Assembly: GCA_002428445.1 (NCBI GenBank)
Contig: DIWJ01000092.1
Location: 17,409-55,825 of the forward strand
Direction: 5' to 3'
Source of the DNA: Syntrophaceae bacterium UBA6109
Lineage (GTDB): Bacteria > Desulfobacterota > Syntrophia > Syntrophales > UBA6109
Length of the DNA: 38,417 bases
Part shown: positions 25,724 to 33,649 of the stretch, in pieces
How the letters are laid out: each line of letters begins with the position of its first letter
Numbering within the stretch: the first letter of the stretch is position 1
Notes under the pieces: generated by a model
Database searches by the model: none
What the model was told of the DNA's origin: nothing
Seen by the model: the letters and a program-made list of their open reading frames with translations, nothing else
Translations under genes and position numbers: made by a program

Positions 25724-26371
25724 GGCGCGGCAGCCGGCGGGCGTCCGCTCTCTGAGCGCCTGATGAATGATCTCTGTCAGTTCCCGCGCCGCCGCTTCCG
25801 GATCGTCCGCCGAGCAGACGGCCGAGACCACGGCGATGCAGTCCGCGCCGGCCAGGACCGCGTCGCGGGCATTCCCGCGGTGAAGTCCGCCGATCCCGAC
25901 CAGGGAGTGGCGCGAGAAGGCCTTAATCCGGGCGAGCCCTTCCAGGCCCCAACGGCCCCTGGTGTCGGTTTTCGTAGGGGTGTCGAAGACGGGACTGACA
26001 CCGAGGTAGTCGACGTCCAGAATCTGCGCCCGCACAACGTCTTCCCATTTCTCCACAGAGAGGCCGATAAGGGCGTCCGGTCCCATCAGGCGCCTGGCGG
26101 TTTCATAAGGCATGTCGTCCTGGCCGACGTGGACGCCGTCGGCGCCCGAGGCCAGCGCAACATCGACGCGGTCGTTGATGATGAGCGGTACTCCGAAGGG
26201 TTGAAGTCCTTCCCGCATCCGCAGCGCTTCTTCGACGAAGTCCCGCGTCGAGAGGTCCTTCTCGCGGAGCTGCACGAAACCGGCACCGCCGCGGACGGCC
26301 GCGAGGACGACTTCTTCGACGGTCCGCTTTCCGCAGAGATCGCGGTCGGTCACGAGATACAGTCCCTGCAT
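25718..26371 (-). CDS. thiE: Thiamine-phosphate synthase ThiE
   Basis: 217-residue TIM barrel joining HMP-pyrophosphate and thiazole phosphate into thiamine phosphate. Markers: GLYLVTDRDLC, FVQLREKDLSTRDF, PLIINDRVDVALASGADGVHVGQDD with the Mg/PPi Asp residues, DYLGVSPVFDTPTKTD and GIGGLHRGNARDAVLAGADCIAVVSAV. Complete. Starts 1 bp after the thiM stop, so the two are cotranscribed and probably coupled. Cytoplasmic. Confidence 0.97.
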   Translation of the reverse strand: MQGLYLVTDRDLCGKRTVEEVVLAAVRGGAGFVQLREKDLSTRDFVEEALRMREGLQPFGVPLIINDRVDVALASGADGVHVGQDDMPYETARRLMGPDALIGLSVEKWEDVVRAQILDVDYLGVSPVFDTPTKTDTRGRWGLEGLARIKAFSRHSLVGIGGLHRGNARDAVLAGADCIAVVSAVCSADDPEAAARELTEIIHQALRERTPAGCRAS

Positions 26372-26372
26372 G

Positions 26373-27179
26373 TCAGCCCGCCTCGATTTTCAGCCGCCGT
26401 TCGATGTCCCTTTCGGAGAGGCGATAGAGGGCGTCCAGGAAGCGGACCTGCAGGCTGCCCGGCCCATCTGCGCCTTCAGCGGCCATTTCTCCGGCGATGC
26501 CCATGACCGCCATGGCATGGGCCGTCGCGGTGGAAATGGAGGGCTCGACAGCCGCGAAGGCGCCGCACAGGGCCGAGGCCGTACATCCCAGCGCCGTGAC
26601 CCGCGTCATCAGGATATGGCCGTTGCCGATGCGGAGAATTCCCTCACCCGAGACAATGAAATCCGTCTCGCCGCTGACGCATACCGTGCTCCCGAAATCG
26701 TTGTTCAAGCTTCTCGCCGCTTCGACGGCGCCGGCCGACGCCTCCGTGCTGTCTACGCCCTTTGTCCCGCCTCCTTCCCCGGCGACGGCGAGGATCTCCG
26801 AGGCGTTGCCCCGGAGAAGCGAAGGGGGCGCCGCGCGCATCAGTTCGAGCGCCGTACGCGTCCGGTAGGACGTGGCGCCGGCGCCGACCGGGTCAAGGAC
26901 GATGGGGATGCCCCTTGCCTTGGCCGTATGGACGGCCTGAAACATGGCGCGGACCCACGGACCGCTCAGGGTGCCGATGTTGACGACCAGGGCGGAGGCG
27001 ATTCCCACCATGGCCTCCACCTCCTCCTCTGCGTGGGCCATCACGGGAGATGCGCCGATCGCGAGGAGGGCATTGGCGGAGTTGTTCATGGCGACGTAGT
27101 TGGTAATGTTGTGGACGACGGGACCGCGCTCCCGTATCTTCCGCACGGAAGCAAAAATGTCTGCCGCTGTTATTTTCAT
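26373..27179 (-). CDS. thiM: Hydroxyethylthiazole kinase ThiM
   Basis: 268-residue ribokinase-fold kinase that salvages the thiazole alcohol and hands the phosphate to ThiE. Signatures: GPVVHNITNYVAMNNSANALLAIGASPVM, IPIVLDPVGAGATSYRT, LLRGNASEILAVAG and the anion hole GNGHILMTRVTALGCTASAL with catalytic Cys. ATG 27179 has ggag 6 bases upstream; the frame stays open ~30 codons further with no family content. thiM-thiE without thiG/thiC points to salvage. I see no TPP riboswitch consensus in the 101 bp upstream, which separates it from the amidohydrolase gene. Confidence 0.96.
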   Translation of the reverse strand: MKITAADIFASVRKIRERGPVVHNITNYVAMNNSANALLAIGASPVMAHAEEEVEAMVGIASALVVNIGTLSGPWVRAMFQAVHTAKARGIPIVLDPVGAGATSYRTRTALELMRAAPPSLLRGNASEILAVAGEGGGTKGVDSTEASAGAVEAARSLNNDFGSTVCVSGETDFIVSGEGILRIGNGHILMTRVTALGCTASALCGAFAAVEPSISTATAHAMAVMGIAGEMAAEGADGPGSLQVRFLDALYRLSERDIERRLKIEAG

Positions 27180-27280
27180 GGAAGTCTCCAATTCACCCGA
27201 AAATAGATTGTTCGCCCAGAGCTGTTCGATCCCCGGGCAGAGGTCCAGGAGCCACTCGCTGTCGGATGCAGCAGCCTCTC

Positions 27281-28924
27281 TTAGAAGCGCCTGATGGCCC
27301 TTCCCCCCCTATGCCCCGTCACTTTCCCGCCTTCGATCGACACGATGCCGTTGACGAGCAGGTGGACGACGCCGCGGGCCGGTTTCCGCGGTTCCCGGTA
27401 GGTCGCCGCGTCCGCGAAGCGCTTGAGGTCGATGACGGCGATGTCCGCGTAGTTTCCGACGGCCAGGCGACCGCGCCCCCGGATGCCGAATTTCTCGGCG
27501 GGCCCCGATGTCATGGAACGGATCGCGTCGTTGAGACGGATAATCTTGTCTTCGATGGCGTACTTGCGTATTTTCCGCGGAAAGGTCCCGCAGTAGGAAG
27601 GGGGAACCGCGGCATCCTCGCTGAAGGACGGTACGGCGTCCGAGGCGGTGAAGATCCACGGAAGGGGCATCAGGGCGCGGATCACCTTGTCGTTGGTCTC
27701 GAAGAAAGCCGCAACGGGGACGGAATCTCCGCGGACAAGCGCGAGATAGACCTCGGCGGCGGTCTTTTTCTGCTCTGAGGCGATCTCCCGGATCGTCCGG
27801 CCTTCGAGCGAACGGTTTTCCGGGAAGGAGACGATCTGGATCTTCTCCGGTTTCTGTGTGAAGAGGAGCTCTTCGACGGCCTTCTTCAGCGGCTCCGGCG
27901 GGTTCCCGGACCGGTACTCGTTCCTGACGGCTGTTCCGGACAGGAAGTTTGCCGGCAGACGCAGGGTCAAGGGGTCGATCGTCGCCTCGTAGGGGCTCTG
28001 ATCGGCCGTGACGTCCAGGCCGGATCTCCTCGCCTCCTCGACCATCCGGCGCATCTGCGAGGAGCGGACATCCGTGAAGGGGAGGCGGAGGCGGAGCTGG
28101 GAGATGTGCAGCGGCGTCCCGGACCGGAGCCCGAAACCGACCGCTTCCGCCAGCGACTCGATCACGGCGGACTGCCCGTGATCCTGGAGGCGGCCGCTGT
28201 CGTTTCGCAGGCGGACGGAAAGGACGCCGCCGTAGTTCTTTACCGACGCGGCGAGTTCCGCGACTTCGTCGGCGGTGGCGAAACTGTCCGGCATGCGGTG
28301 AAGGCCGATCGACATTCCCAGCGCGCCCCGCTGCATTTCGCCATCGATCCGCCTTCGGAAGGATTCGACCTGTTCCCGGATGAGCGGAGCGTCCGCGCGG
28401 TCGCCGAACAGTTCACTGCGGATCGCGCCGTAGGGGGCCAGATGACCGATGTTGACTCCCATCTTGAGTGCGTCCACCTGTTCCAGCCAAGCCTTCGCGT
28501 CCGGGTGTCCCATGCCGCAGTTGCCGGTGATGACGGTCGTCACCCCCTGCAGGAGCTGAGCGTGGTTCCCTTTCCAGACGGCCCTCCAATCCGCCAGCCG
28601 GATTCGCCAGCCGACCTTCCGGGCGGCGACATCGAAATGAGAATGGGCGTCGATGAAGCCCGGCGCGACAACGAGCCCGCGGGCATCCAGAATTTTTTTC
28701 GACGGGGCGTCGATGTCGCCGATGGCGATGATCCGATCACCCTTGATACCAATGTCTGCGGTGCGGGGCGGTGCGTTCGATCCGTCGTAGAGGGTGCCCC
28801 CTTTGATGACGATATCGAACGAAGGCGGCGCGGTCCTGTCCGCGCAGCCGGGAACTGCGAACAAAACGGCGGCGAGAAGAAGACGCCCCGCCGGAACCGT
28901 ACCCGCCAGTCGAAATCGCCTCAT
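27281..28924 (-). CDS. Lipoprotein amidohydrolase, D-aminoacylase/N-acyl-D-amino-acid deacylase family
   Basis: 547 residues. Type II signal with lipobox VPGC near residue 27, so probably membrane-anchored in the cell envelope. Then the metal-dependent hydrolase fold: IVIKGGTLYDGSNAPP, metal HxH in PGFIDAHSHFD, Cys ligand region GVTTVITGNCGMG, HISQLRLRLP, and the Asp region FTASDAVPS replacing the usual GSDG. The C-terminal beta-sandwich ends GNYADIAVIDLKRFAD...LVNGIVSIEGGKVTGHRGG. The family deacylates N-acyl-D-amino acids or hydrolyses dihydropyrimidine-like substrates. ATG 28924 chosen (caggtg upstream); GTG at 28933 is the alternative. thiM lies 101 bp downstream on the same strand but is functionally unrelated. 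Confidence 0.88.
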   Translation of the reverse strand: MRRFRLAGTVPAGRLLLAAVLFAVPGCADRTAPPSFDIVIKGGTLYDGSNAPPRTADIGIKGDRIIAIGDIDAPSKKILDARGLVVAPGFIDAHSHFDVAARKVGWRIRLADWRAVWKGNHAQLLQGVTTVITGNCGMGHPDAKAWLEQVDALKMGVNIGHLAPYGAIRSELFGDRADAPLIREQVESFRRRIDGEMQRGALGMSIGLHRMPDSFATADEVAELAASVKNYGGVLSVRLRNDSGRLQDHGQSAVIESLAEAVGFGLRSGTPLHISQLRLRLPFTDVRSSQMRRMVEEARRSGLDVTADQSPYEATIDPLTLRLPANFLSGTAVRNEYRSGNPPEPLKKAVEELLFTQKPEKIQIVSFPENRSLEGRTIREIASEQKKTAAEVYLALVRGDSVPVAAFFETNDKVIRALMPLPWIFTASDAVPSFSEDAAVPPSYCGTFPRKIRKYAIEDKIIRLNDAIRSMTSGPAEKFGIRGRGRLAVGNYADIAVIDLKRFADAATYREPRKPARGVVHLLVNGIVSIEGGKVTGHRGGRAIRRF

Positions 28925-29060
28925 GGAATTCACCTGTACGAATCTTGTATCGCAATCCCCCGGAGGTCGTCAATAGAATGGTCGGAGGCGATGTGCTTGT
29001 TTCCGAAAGCTGAAGCGGGTAGAATGCCGCATCACCGGGGAAGGAGCGTCGATAGATCCC

Positions 29061-29822
29061 ATGGCTTCTGTAAAGGATCGGAAGAGGACGGCTGTCGTCA
29101 CGGGCGGCAGCAGAGGAATCGGTCTGGGGATCGCCGCATCCCTGCTGGCGCGGGGCGCGTCTGTGGCCGTGACCTATCGCGGAGACGATGCGGCGGCAAA
29201 CCGGGCGGAAGAAGGCCTGCGGAAGAAGGCGGCCGCAGGGGGGGAGATTCTCTTTCTCAAGGGCGACGCGGGCGATCCCGCCGCCGTCGCCGGGCAGCAC
29301 CGGCAGATCCGCGACGCCTTCGGCGACGTCGACATTCTCGTCAACAATGCGGGCATCATGAACCGCCGGCCTTTCGATGCGATATCGATCGAAGACTGGG
29401 ACGAAACGATCCGCGTGAACCTGAACGGCGCCTTCTATTGGATGCAACGTGTCGTTCCCGCCATGAAGGCAGGGAATTTCGGCCGGATCGTGAACGTTTC
29501 CTCCATTGCGGCCCGCGGCGGAGGCGTGGTCGGCCCGCATTACGCGGCCTCCAAGGCGGGCATGGTCGGCCTGACGCGCTACGCGGCCGGCGAACTGGGG
29601 CCCTTCGGGATCACCGTCAACGCCATTGCGCCGGCCTACATCGAAGATGCGGGTATTTTCACCAAATGGTCCGACGAGCAGAAGGAGCCGCTCCGGCAAA
29701 AGGTCCTGGTGCCGCGGCTGGGCCTGGTTGCGGACGTCGTCCGCGCCTTCGAGTACCTTCTGGATTCGCCCTTCGTCACGGGGGTGACTCTGGACGTCAA
29801 CGGCGGCGCCTTCATGATCTGA
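29061..29822 (+). CDS. Short-chain dehydrogenase/reductase (FabG-like)
   Basis: 253-residue classical SDR. Cofactor motif TGGSRGIG at residues 14-21, NNAGIM, the catalytic NVSSIAARG Ser, YAASK Tyr/Lys pair, and C-terminal GVTLDVNGGAFMI. The Thr-Gly-Gly-Ser-Arg turn and TYRGDD at the end of beta-2 favour NADP(H). Reads as a 3-oxoacyl reductase or sugar/alcohol dehydrogenase; substrate unknown. Its start is weakly defined (gaaggagcg is 18 bases upstream of ATG 29061). Divergent from the amidohydrolase, with 136 bp between. Confidence 0.9.
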   Translation: MASVKDRKRTAVVTGGSRGIGLGIAASLLARGASVAVTYRGDDAAANRAEEGLRKKAAAGGEILFLKGDAGDPAAVAGQHRQIRDAFGDVDILVNNAGIMNRRPFDAISIEDWDETIRVNLNGAFYWMQRVVPAMKAGNFGRIVNVSSIAARGGGVVGPHYAASKAGMVGLTRYAAGELGPFGITVNAIAPAYIEDAGIFTKWSDEQKEPLRQKVLVPRLGLVADVVRAFEYLLDSPFVTGVTLDVNGGAFMI

Positions 29823-29917
29823 TATTGAGCAAAGCCTTTCCGATGGACGGAAGGTTCGGTTCCAACGTCTCCAGGGAGTGAGAGCGTTTGCTTCTTTGCG
29901 CAGCAGGAGGAAGGAAA

Positions 29918-30553
29918 ATGGGAGGCAGGGGGAAAACGATTGCAAGATGGGCGGCCGTTTTCTTGATCGCGCCGGCCGCCGTCTGGTCGCAGGCGCCGCG
30001 TGCGCCCGTGAAACCGATCGGCCCGCTCATGATGGAACACCGGCTGATCGAACGGATGGCGGCGCCCATGGCTCTGGAGGCGAACCGGATCAAGGAGGGC
30101 AAGCCGGCCGATCCGATCTTTGCCGCCGCGATCGTGGATTTCTTCCGCGTCTATGTCGACGGGACCCACCATGTCAAGGAAGAGGACTTCCTGTTTCGCG
30201 AACTGGCGAAGAAAGATCTATCCGCCGAGCACAAGAAGATCATGGCAGGCCTCATCGCCGACCACGAGCAGGCGAGGACCCAGGTAAACAAACTGGCCGA
30301 GGCCGCCGGGCGTCTGGACAGGGGCGATATCGAAGCAGGCAGGGAGATCCGGGAGGCGCTGAATGAATTGGCCCTTCTCTATCCACGGCACATCTTCCAG
30401 GAAGAGAGGAAATTCTTTCTGCCGGCCCTTGATTACCTTTCAGACGAAGAGGAGGCGCAGATGGTCCGGCGGATGATCGACCACGACAGCAACATGATCC
30501 ATGTGAAATACAGGGAACTCGTTACCGAAGCCAGGGAACGGATGCAGAAGTAG
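29918..30553 (+). CDS. Exported hemerythrin-domain protein
   Basis: 211 residues. Signal peptide (TIARWAAVFLIAPAAVWS, cleavage near SQA-PRAP), then a four-helix hemerythrin HHE domain: MMEHRLIERM, GTHHVKEEDFLF, ADHEQARTQV and RHIFQEERKFFLP supply the His/Glu ligands of a di-iron site. A periplasmic oxygen- or NO-binding/sensing or iron-handling role is likely in an anaerobe. ATG 29918 has an excellent ribosome site (aggaggaagga). It ends 9 bp from the convergent transporter gene, with no recognisable terminator between. Confidence 0.9.
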   Translation: MGGRGKTIARWAAVFLIAPAAVWSQAPRAPVKPIGPLMMEHRLIERMAAPMALEANRIKEGKPADPIFAAAIVDFFRVYVDGTHHVKEEDFLFRELAKKDLSAEHKKIMAGLIADHEQARTQVNKLAEAAGRLDRGDIEAGREIREALNELALLYPRHIFQEERKFFLPALDYLSDEEEAQMVRRMIDHDSNMIHVKYRELVTEARERMQK

Positions 30554-30562
30554 AAAGCGAAT

Positions 30563-31732
30563 CTAGGAACGGCAAGACCCGGACGGGTCGGGCGCGTCGG
30601 TGTTCATAGAACCGCACCGGCAGAAGCCGAGCCTCCGGAAGGCATAGCGGATCCCATGGTAGACCAGGAGGCCCGCTGCAAAGCCCAGGGCCATGTTCGT
30701 CAGAAGCGCAACGGCGACGGTCGCGCCGAATGGCGCCAGATCTTTGCGGGGACGGAGATCCCTCGCGAATTTGACCAGTTCGACCCCCACCACGAACATC
30801 ATGGCGCCGATAATCGCCGTCGGGAAAAAGGCGAAAAGGGCCGCGATGGAGCCCGCCAGAAACAGCCCCAGTGCAATTTCCAGGATCCCCTCGATGATGT
30901 TGGTCCCGCCTGTCCTGGCGCCGAAGGCGTACTGTCCTGCGAGTCCGCCGGCTCCGTGACACATGGGCATGCCGCCGAAGAAGGGAACGACCAGGTTCAT
31001 AATCCCCTGGTTCCAGGAGAGCTGCCTTTCGGAAACAGCCCGATCCGGGAAATAATCCTTGATGAGGGCGGAGGTCGCGATGGTGGCGTTGGTCACCGTC
31101 AGCGGGATCTGGGCGAAGCCGGCGAGCAGCATCGTCTGCCAGACCTCCTCCCAGCGGAAGCCGGTCAGGGAGGGGAGCGCGAAACCGGCGGGGCCGACGC
31201 GGGCGAAGTCTCCGCGGTAAAGCATGATCGCCGCGCCGAGAACCATGAGCACCAGGGCGGCGGGCGCATAGCGGCTGTCTTTCAGCGCAAAGGCCGCCGC
31301 GACGCCGCCGATGCCGACCAGCCACCAGGTGGAAAGCATTTTCACCGCCTCGATCAGAAGGAGGACGCCAAGCGCGGCCTGGATGCCGCGGATCACCGAT
31401 TTCGGCGTCACTCTGGCGATCCGGCCGATCGCTCCTGTGAAGGCGAAGAGCAGCCAGACGAGGCCCATCGCGAAACCGGAGGCATAGATCATGGAGGGCG
31501 ACCAGTGCTCTGCGATGGCCGCAACGGCGAGCACCTTCATCGGCTCGATGGGCATGGGCAGGCGATAGACGAGGCCGGTGACGATGTTCGCAAGCCCCAT
31601 CATCACGAGAAAGCCGGCCGGATCGAGTCCGCAGACGGCGATATAGCCGATGGCCAGGGGAAAAAGCGTCCCGAAGTCTCCCATGGAGCCGGCCAGTTCC
31701 CGGAGGTTGAATTCGAAGGATCTTATTTTCAT
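30563..31732 (-). CDS. MOT1-type molybdate/sulfate transporter family protein
   Basis: 389 residues with ~10-12 hydrophobic segments. The diagnostic PMCHGAGGLAGQYAFGARTG (conserved motif of MOT1/putative sulfate-molybdate permeases) is intact, as are GSMGDFGTLFPLAIG at the N-terminus and FAQIPLTVTNATIATSALIKDYF. It likely imports molybdate or another oxyanion such as tungstate or sulfate. ATG 31732 follows aaaggga with 7-base spacing; the longer frame adds a charged non-family extension. A molybdate/tungstate importer would fit the AOR enzyme encoded 20 kb away, but that link is only inference. Confidence 0.88.
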   Translation of the reverse strand: MKIRSFEFNLRELAGSMGDFGTLFPLAIGYIAVCGLDPAGFLVMMGLANIVTGLVYRLPMPIEPMKVLAVAAIAEHWSPSMIYASGFAMGLVWLLFAFTGAIGRIARVTPKSVIRGIQAALGVLLLIEAVKMLSTWWLVGIGGVAAAFALKDSRYAPAALVLMVLGAAIMLYRGDFARVGPAGFALPSLTGFRWEEVWQTMLLAGFAQIPLTVTNATIATSALIKDYFPDRAVSERQLSWNQGIMNLVVPFFGGMPMCHGAGGLAGQYAFGARTGGTNIIEGILEIALGLFLAGSIAALFAFFPTAIIGAMMFVVGVELVKFARDLRPRKDLAPFGATVAVALLTNMALGFAAGLLVYHGIRYAFRRLGFCRCGSMNTDAPDPSGSCRS

Positions 31733-31802
31733 CGGGGAATCCCTTTGAAACGGAACAGGCGCTTTCCGCGCCCGACCCTTCCGCAAAAGACACCTCCCAC
31801 TA

Positions 31803-31835
31803 TAAGGGACCCCTGAAAAAAAAGGAAGTCCCTTA
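31803..31835 (-). terminator. 8-bp inverted repeat with T8 run after the transglycosylase stop, possible terminator
   Basis: taagggac (31803-31810) and gtccctta (31828-31835) are perfect inverted arms; the 17-base loop holds a run of eight T on the minus strand (31823-31816). The upstream arm includes the transglycosylase stop codon. The T-run is inside the loop rather than after the stem, so it is an atypical terminator at best. Confidence 0.3.
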
Positions 31836-32438
31836 CATCGCCGGAAGGCTGGTCATGTTGCGCTGGTATTCGCCGATGACGCGGCGGGTGTAACTGGTGT
31901 CGGCATCGCCGTTTTTCGACAGGAGTCGCCTGGCGCGGTTATGGCCGACATTGTAGGCGAGCAGGACCTCATTGGTGTCCTTGAAATTGGCGCCCAGCCA
32001 GGACAGGTAGTGCAGGGCGAAGCGGACGTTGTTCTCGGGATGGAAAAGGTCGTGTGCTCCCCGGTAGGGGATACCGGCTTCCCTGGCGATGGAGGCCGCG
32101 AGAATCGGCATGATCTGCATGATTCCGCGGGCGCCGGCACTCGAAACGGCGTCGTTGCGGAAATTGCTCTCGACCGCCATGATCGCCAGCACGAGACGGT
32201 AATCGATTCCGTAGGACCGGGCTTCCTCGTAGAGGGTCCGAGCGACGGAGGGGATCCGGTCGGAAGAGAGATTCGTCCGTCCGGCCTGGAGATGGCGCTC
32301 GATCATCTGGATGGTCTGGGCCGGATTGAAACGGCCGGAATCATAAAAGGCTTCCGTCATGACCGTACTCACCACCAGGAGCACCACGGCGGCAAGAACG
32401 GACAAACAGACGATGGACAGAAATTTTTTCTTTTTCAT
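31833..32438 (-). CDS. Membrane-anchored lytic transglycosylase (SLT/GEWL family)
   Basis: 201 residues. MKKKKFLSIVCLSVLAAVVL starts an N-terminal signal anchor; the SLT domain follows from about residue 70. Catalytic Glu90 in MAVESNF, GARGIMQIMP, NVRFALHYLSWL and LLAYNVGHNRARRL (AYNxG) are all present. Cleaves peptidoglycan glycosidic bonds to anhydromuropeptides in the periplasm. Second of two adjacent ATGs (32438) chosen, 6 bases after ggagg. Monocistronic by appearance. Confidence 0.93.
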   Translation of the reverse strand: MKKKKFLSIVCLSVLAAVVLLVVSTVMTEAFYDSGRFNPAQTIQMIERHLQAGRTNLSSDRIPSVARTLYEEARSYGIDYRLVLAIMAVESNFRNDAVSSAGARGIMQIMPILAASIAREAGIPYRGAHDLFHPENNVRFALHYLSWLGANFKDTNEVLLAYNVGHNRARRLLSKNGDADTSYTRRVIGEYQRNMTSLPAM

Positions 32439-32812
32439 CATGTTCCTCCATTTCCCTGCCGTAATCCGCAGAAGCGCATCCCTTGGACCAAAGGATACAA
32501 GGGTATCCACAGGATAGGTCACGTCGGGAGCGGGATGCGTTATATCAGTTTAGCTCGCGGATGAACGGCAGATGCGGGGGTATCGCTATTGATGTTCAGC
32601 TTTCATGGGTTCACTTGTAGCGGAATTCTGTCGCTTTTGCAAGCCTGAATCCGCTTCTTCAGAATCGGGCGCCGGACATCTTCGGCCGGGGGAATTACAC
32701 AACCCATGGATATTCTATGGTTTTTTACGAAACGATCGCTGGGCGGAGGCGCCCAAAATTCCTCGAAAATTTCTTGTTTTTGTCGGAATTGCCAGTATTT
32801 ACGGCATGTTGA
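32439..32812. other. 374-bp spacer with no recognisable gene
   Basis: Between the transglycosylase start and the msrA stop (both minus). It is more AT-rich than its neighbours. A plus-strand frame of 82 codons at 32605 has no ribosome site or family resemblance and is not called. A 6-bp GC hairpin at 32740-32755 (tgggcg/cgccca, loop gagg) could close the msrA transcript but lacks a T-tract. Confidence 0.5.
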
Positions 32813-33649
32813 TTATTGTGACGATTTGCGGACGAGATCCGTCAGCTTTTTGACGCTTTCTGCGGAAAGCCCGAGCCGATGGACCTCCTTTCCCAGTGCG
32901 GCTGTGTTGCCGTAACCGCTTACGTATCCGTTGAGGCGCGCCGCTGAGGTAGAGGAGATGAAGTCGGCCTCTTTGGGGTAGACGGCCCGCATCTCTCGGC
33001 TGAGTTCGTGGTGAAGCTGCAACTGGTATTTCTGGTGATAGAACTCTGCCAGGTGGAATCCGCCATAGGGGAGGATCTCGGTATGGATCTTTGCGCCTCT
33101 TTTCTTCTCTTCCCGGTCCCGGGAGGCGACGATCGTGCGCTTCTGCGCTTCGCTGTGGTAGAAAAGCACGGACCGGTACTGGCGCGACCAGGACTTCACC
33201 GTCGGATCGTGGCTTTCCCAGAAGATGTCCAGCAGCTTTTCGTAGCCGATCCTGGCCGGATCGTAATCGAGCTGGAGCGTTTCCGAATGATCTCCCAGGC
33301 TGGTATAAGTTGGGTTATTCTTTGTGCCGCCCGCATAGCCGACCCGCGTGCGGATAACGCCTTCGACGAGCCCGAACCGGGCGTCCGGACCCCAGAATCA
33401 CCCCAGGGCGAAGGTCGCCGTTTCGGTCTTCGACGGGGCCTCGGCATCGATGGACGGAAGGGCTTTTCGAGAATGTACCGAAGCCGGCGCGCCTTGCATG
33501 GCCTTTACTCCCTTCCCGGCGGTCGGGGCCTCGCCGGCTTCAGCGGCCGGAAGGGCCGAGGCCAGGGTTCCCGCCAGGGCAAGCGCGAATGCGGCGGCGC
33601 AGAGAAGTCCTTTGCTGCGTGGCGGTCCTTTGGTCAAGGGTTCCGGCAT
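32813..33649 (-). CDS. msrA: Exported peptide-methionine sulfoxide reductase MsrA, probable selenoprotein (TGA at catalytic position)
   Basis: Read through one TGA (33400-33398), this is a 278-residue MsrA: signal peptide (LLCAAAFALALAGTLASALP, cleavage near AEA-GEAP), a ~40-residue linker, then FALG-U-FWGPDARFG. U is residue 84, where MsrA has its catalytic Cys in GCFWG. Beyond it the same frame stays open for 195 codons with normal MsrA blocks: RVGYAGGTKNNPTY, LQLDYDP, DIFWESHDPT, SRQYRSVLFY and AEFYHQKYQLQ. No Cys follows, so there is no resolving Cys, as in some Sec-type MsrA. Reduces Met-S-sulfoxide, here presumably in the periplasm. Start ATG 33649 overlaps the upstream lipoprotein gene by 16 bp; GTG 33664 is an alternative. 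A naive annotation would split it or drop the N-terminal half. Confidence 0.85.
33366..33400 (-). promoter_or_regulatory. Bacterial SECIS-like hairpin immediately after the msrA TGA
   Basis: On the minus strand the TGA (33400-33398) is followed 15 bases later by gcccggttcgggc (33382-33370): a 4-5 bp GC stem with apical loop ggttc. The loop G-U lies about 20-22 bases after the TGA, the position of the GGU loop in E. coli fdhF SECIS, and flanking gac/gtc can extend the stem past a 2-base bulge. Bacterial SECIS elements lie inside the coding frame here, so SelB could bind it. Confidence 0.6.

Noticed and set aside
32605..32853. 82-codon plus-strand frame in the spacer before msrA
   Set aside because: No ribosome site, no recognisable domain, and it runs into the 3' end of msrA on the other strand.
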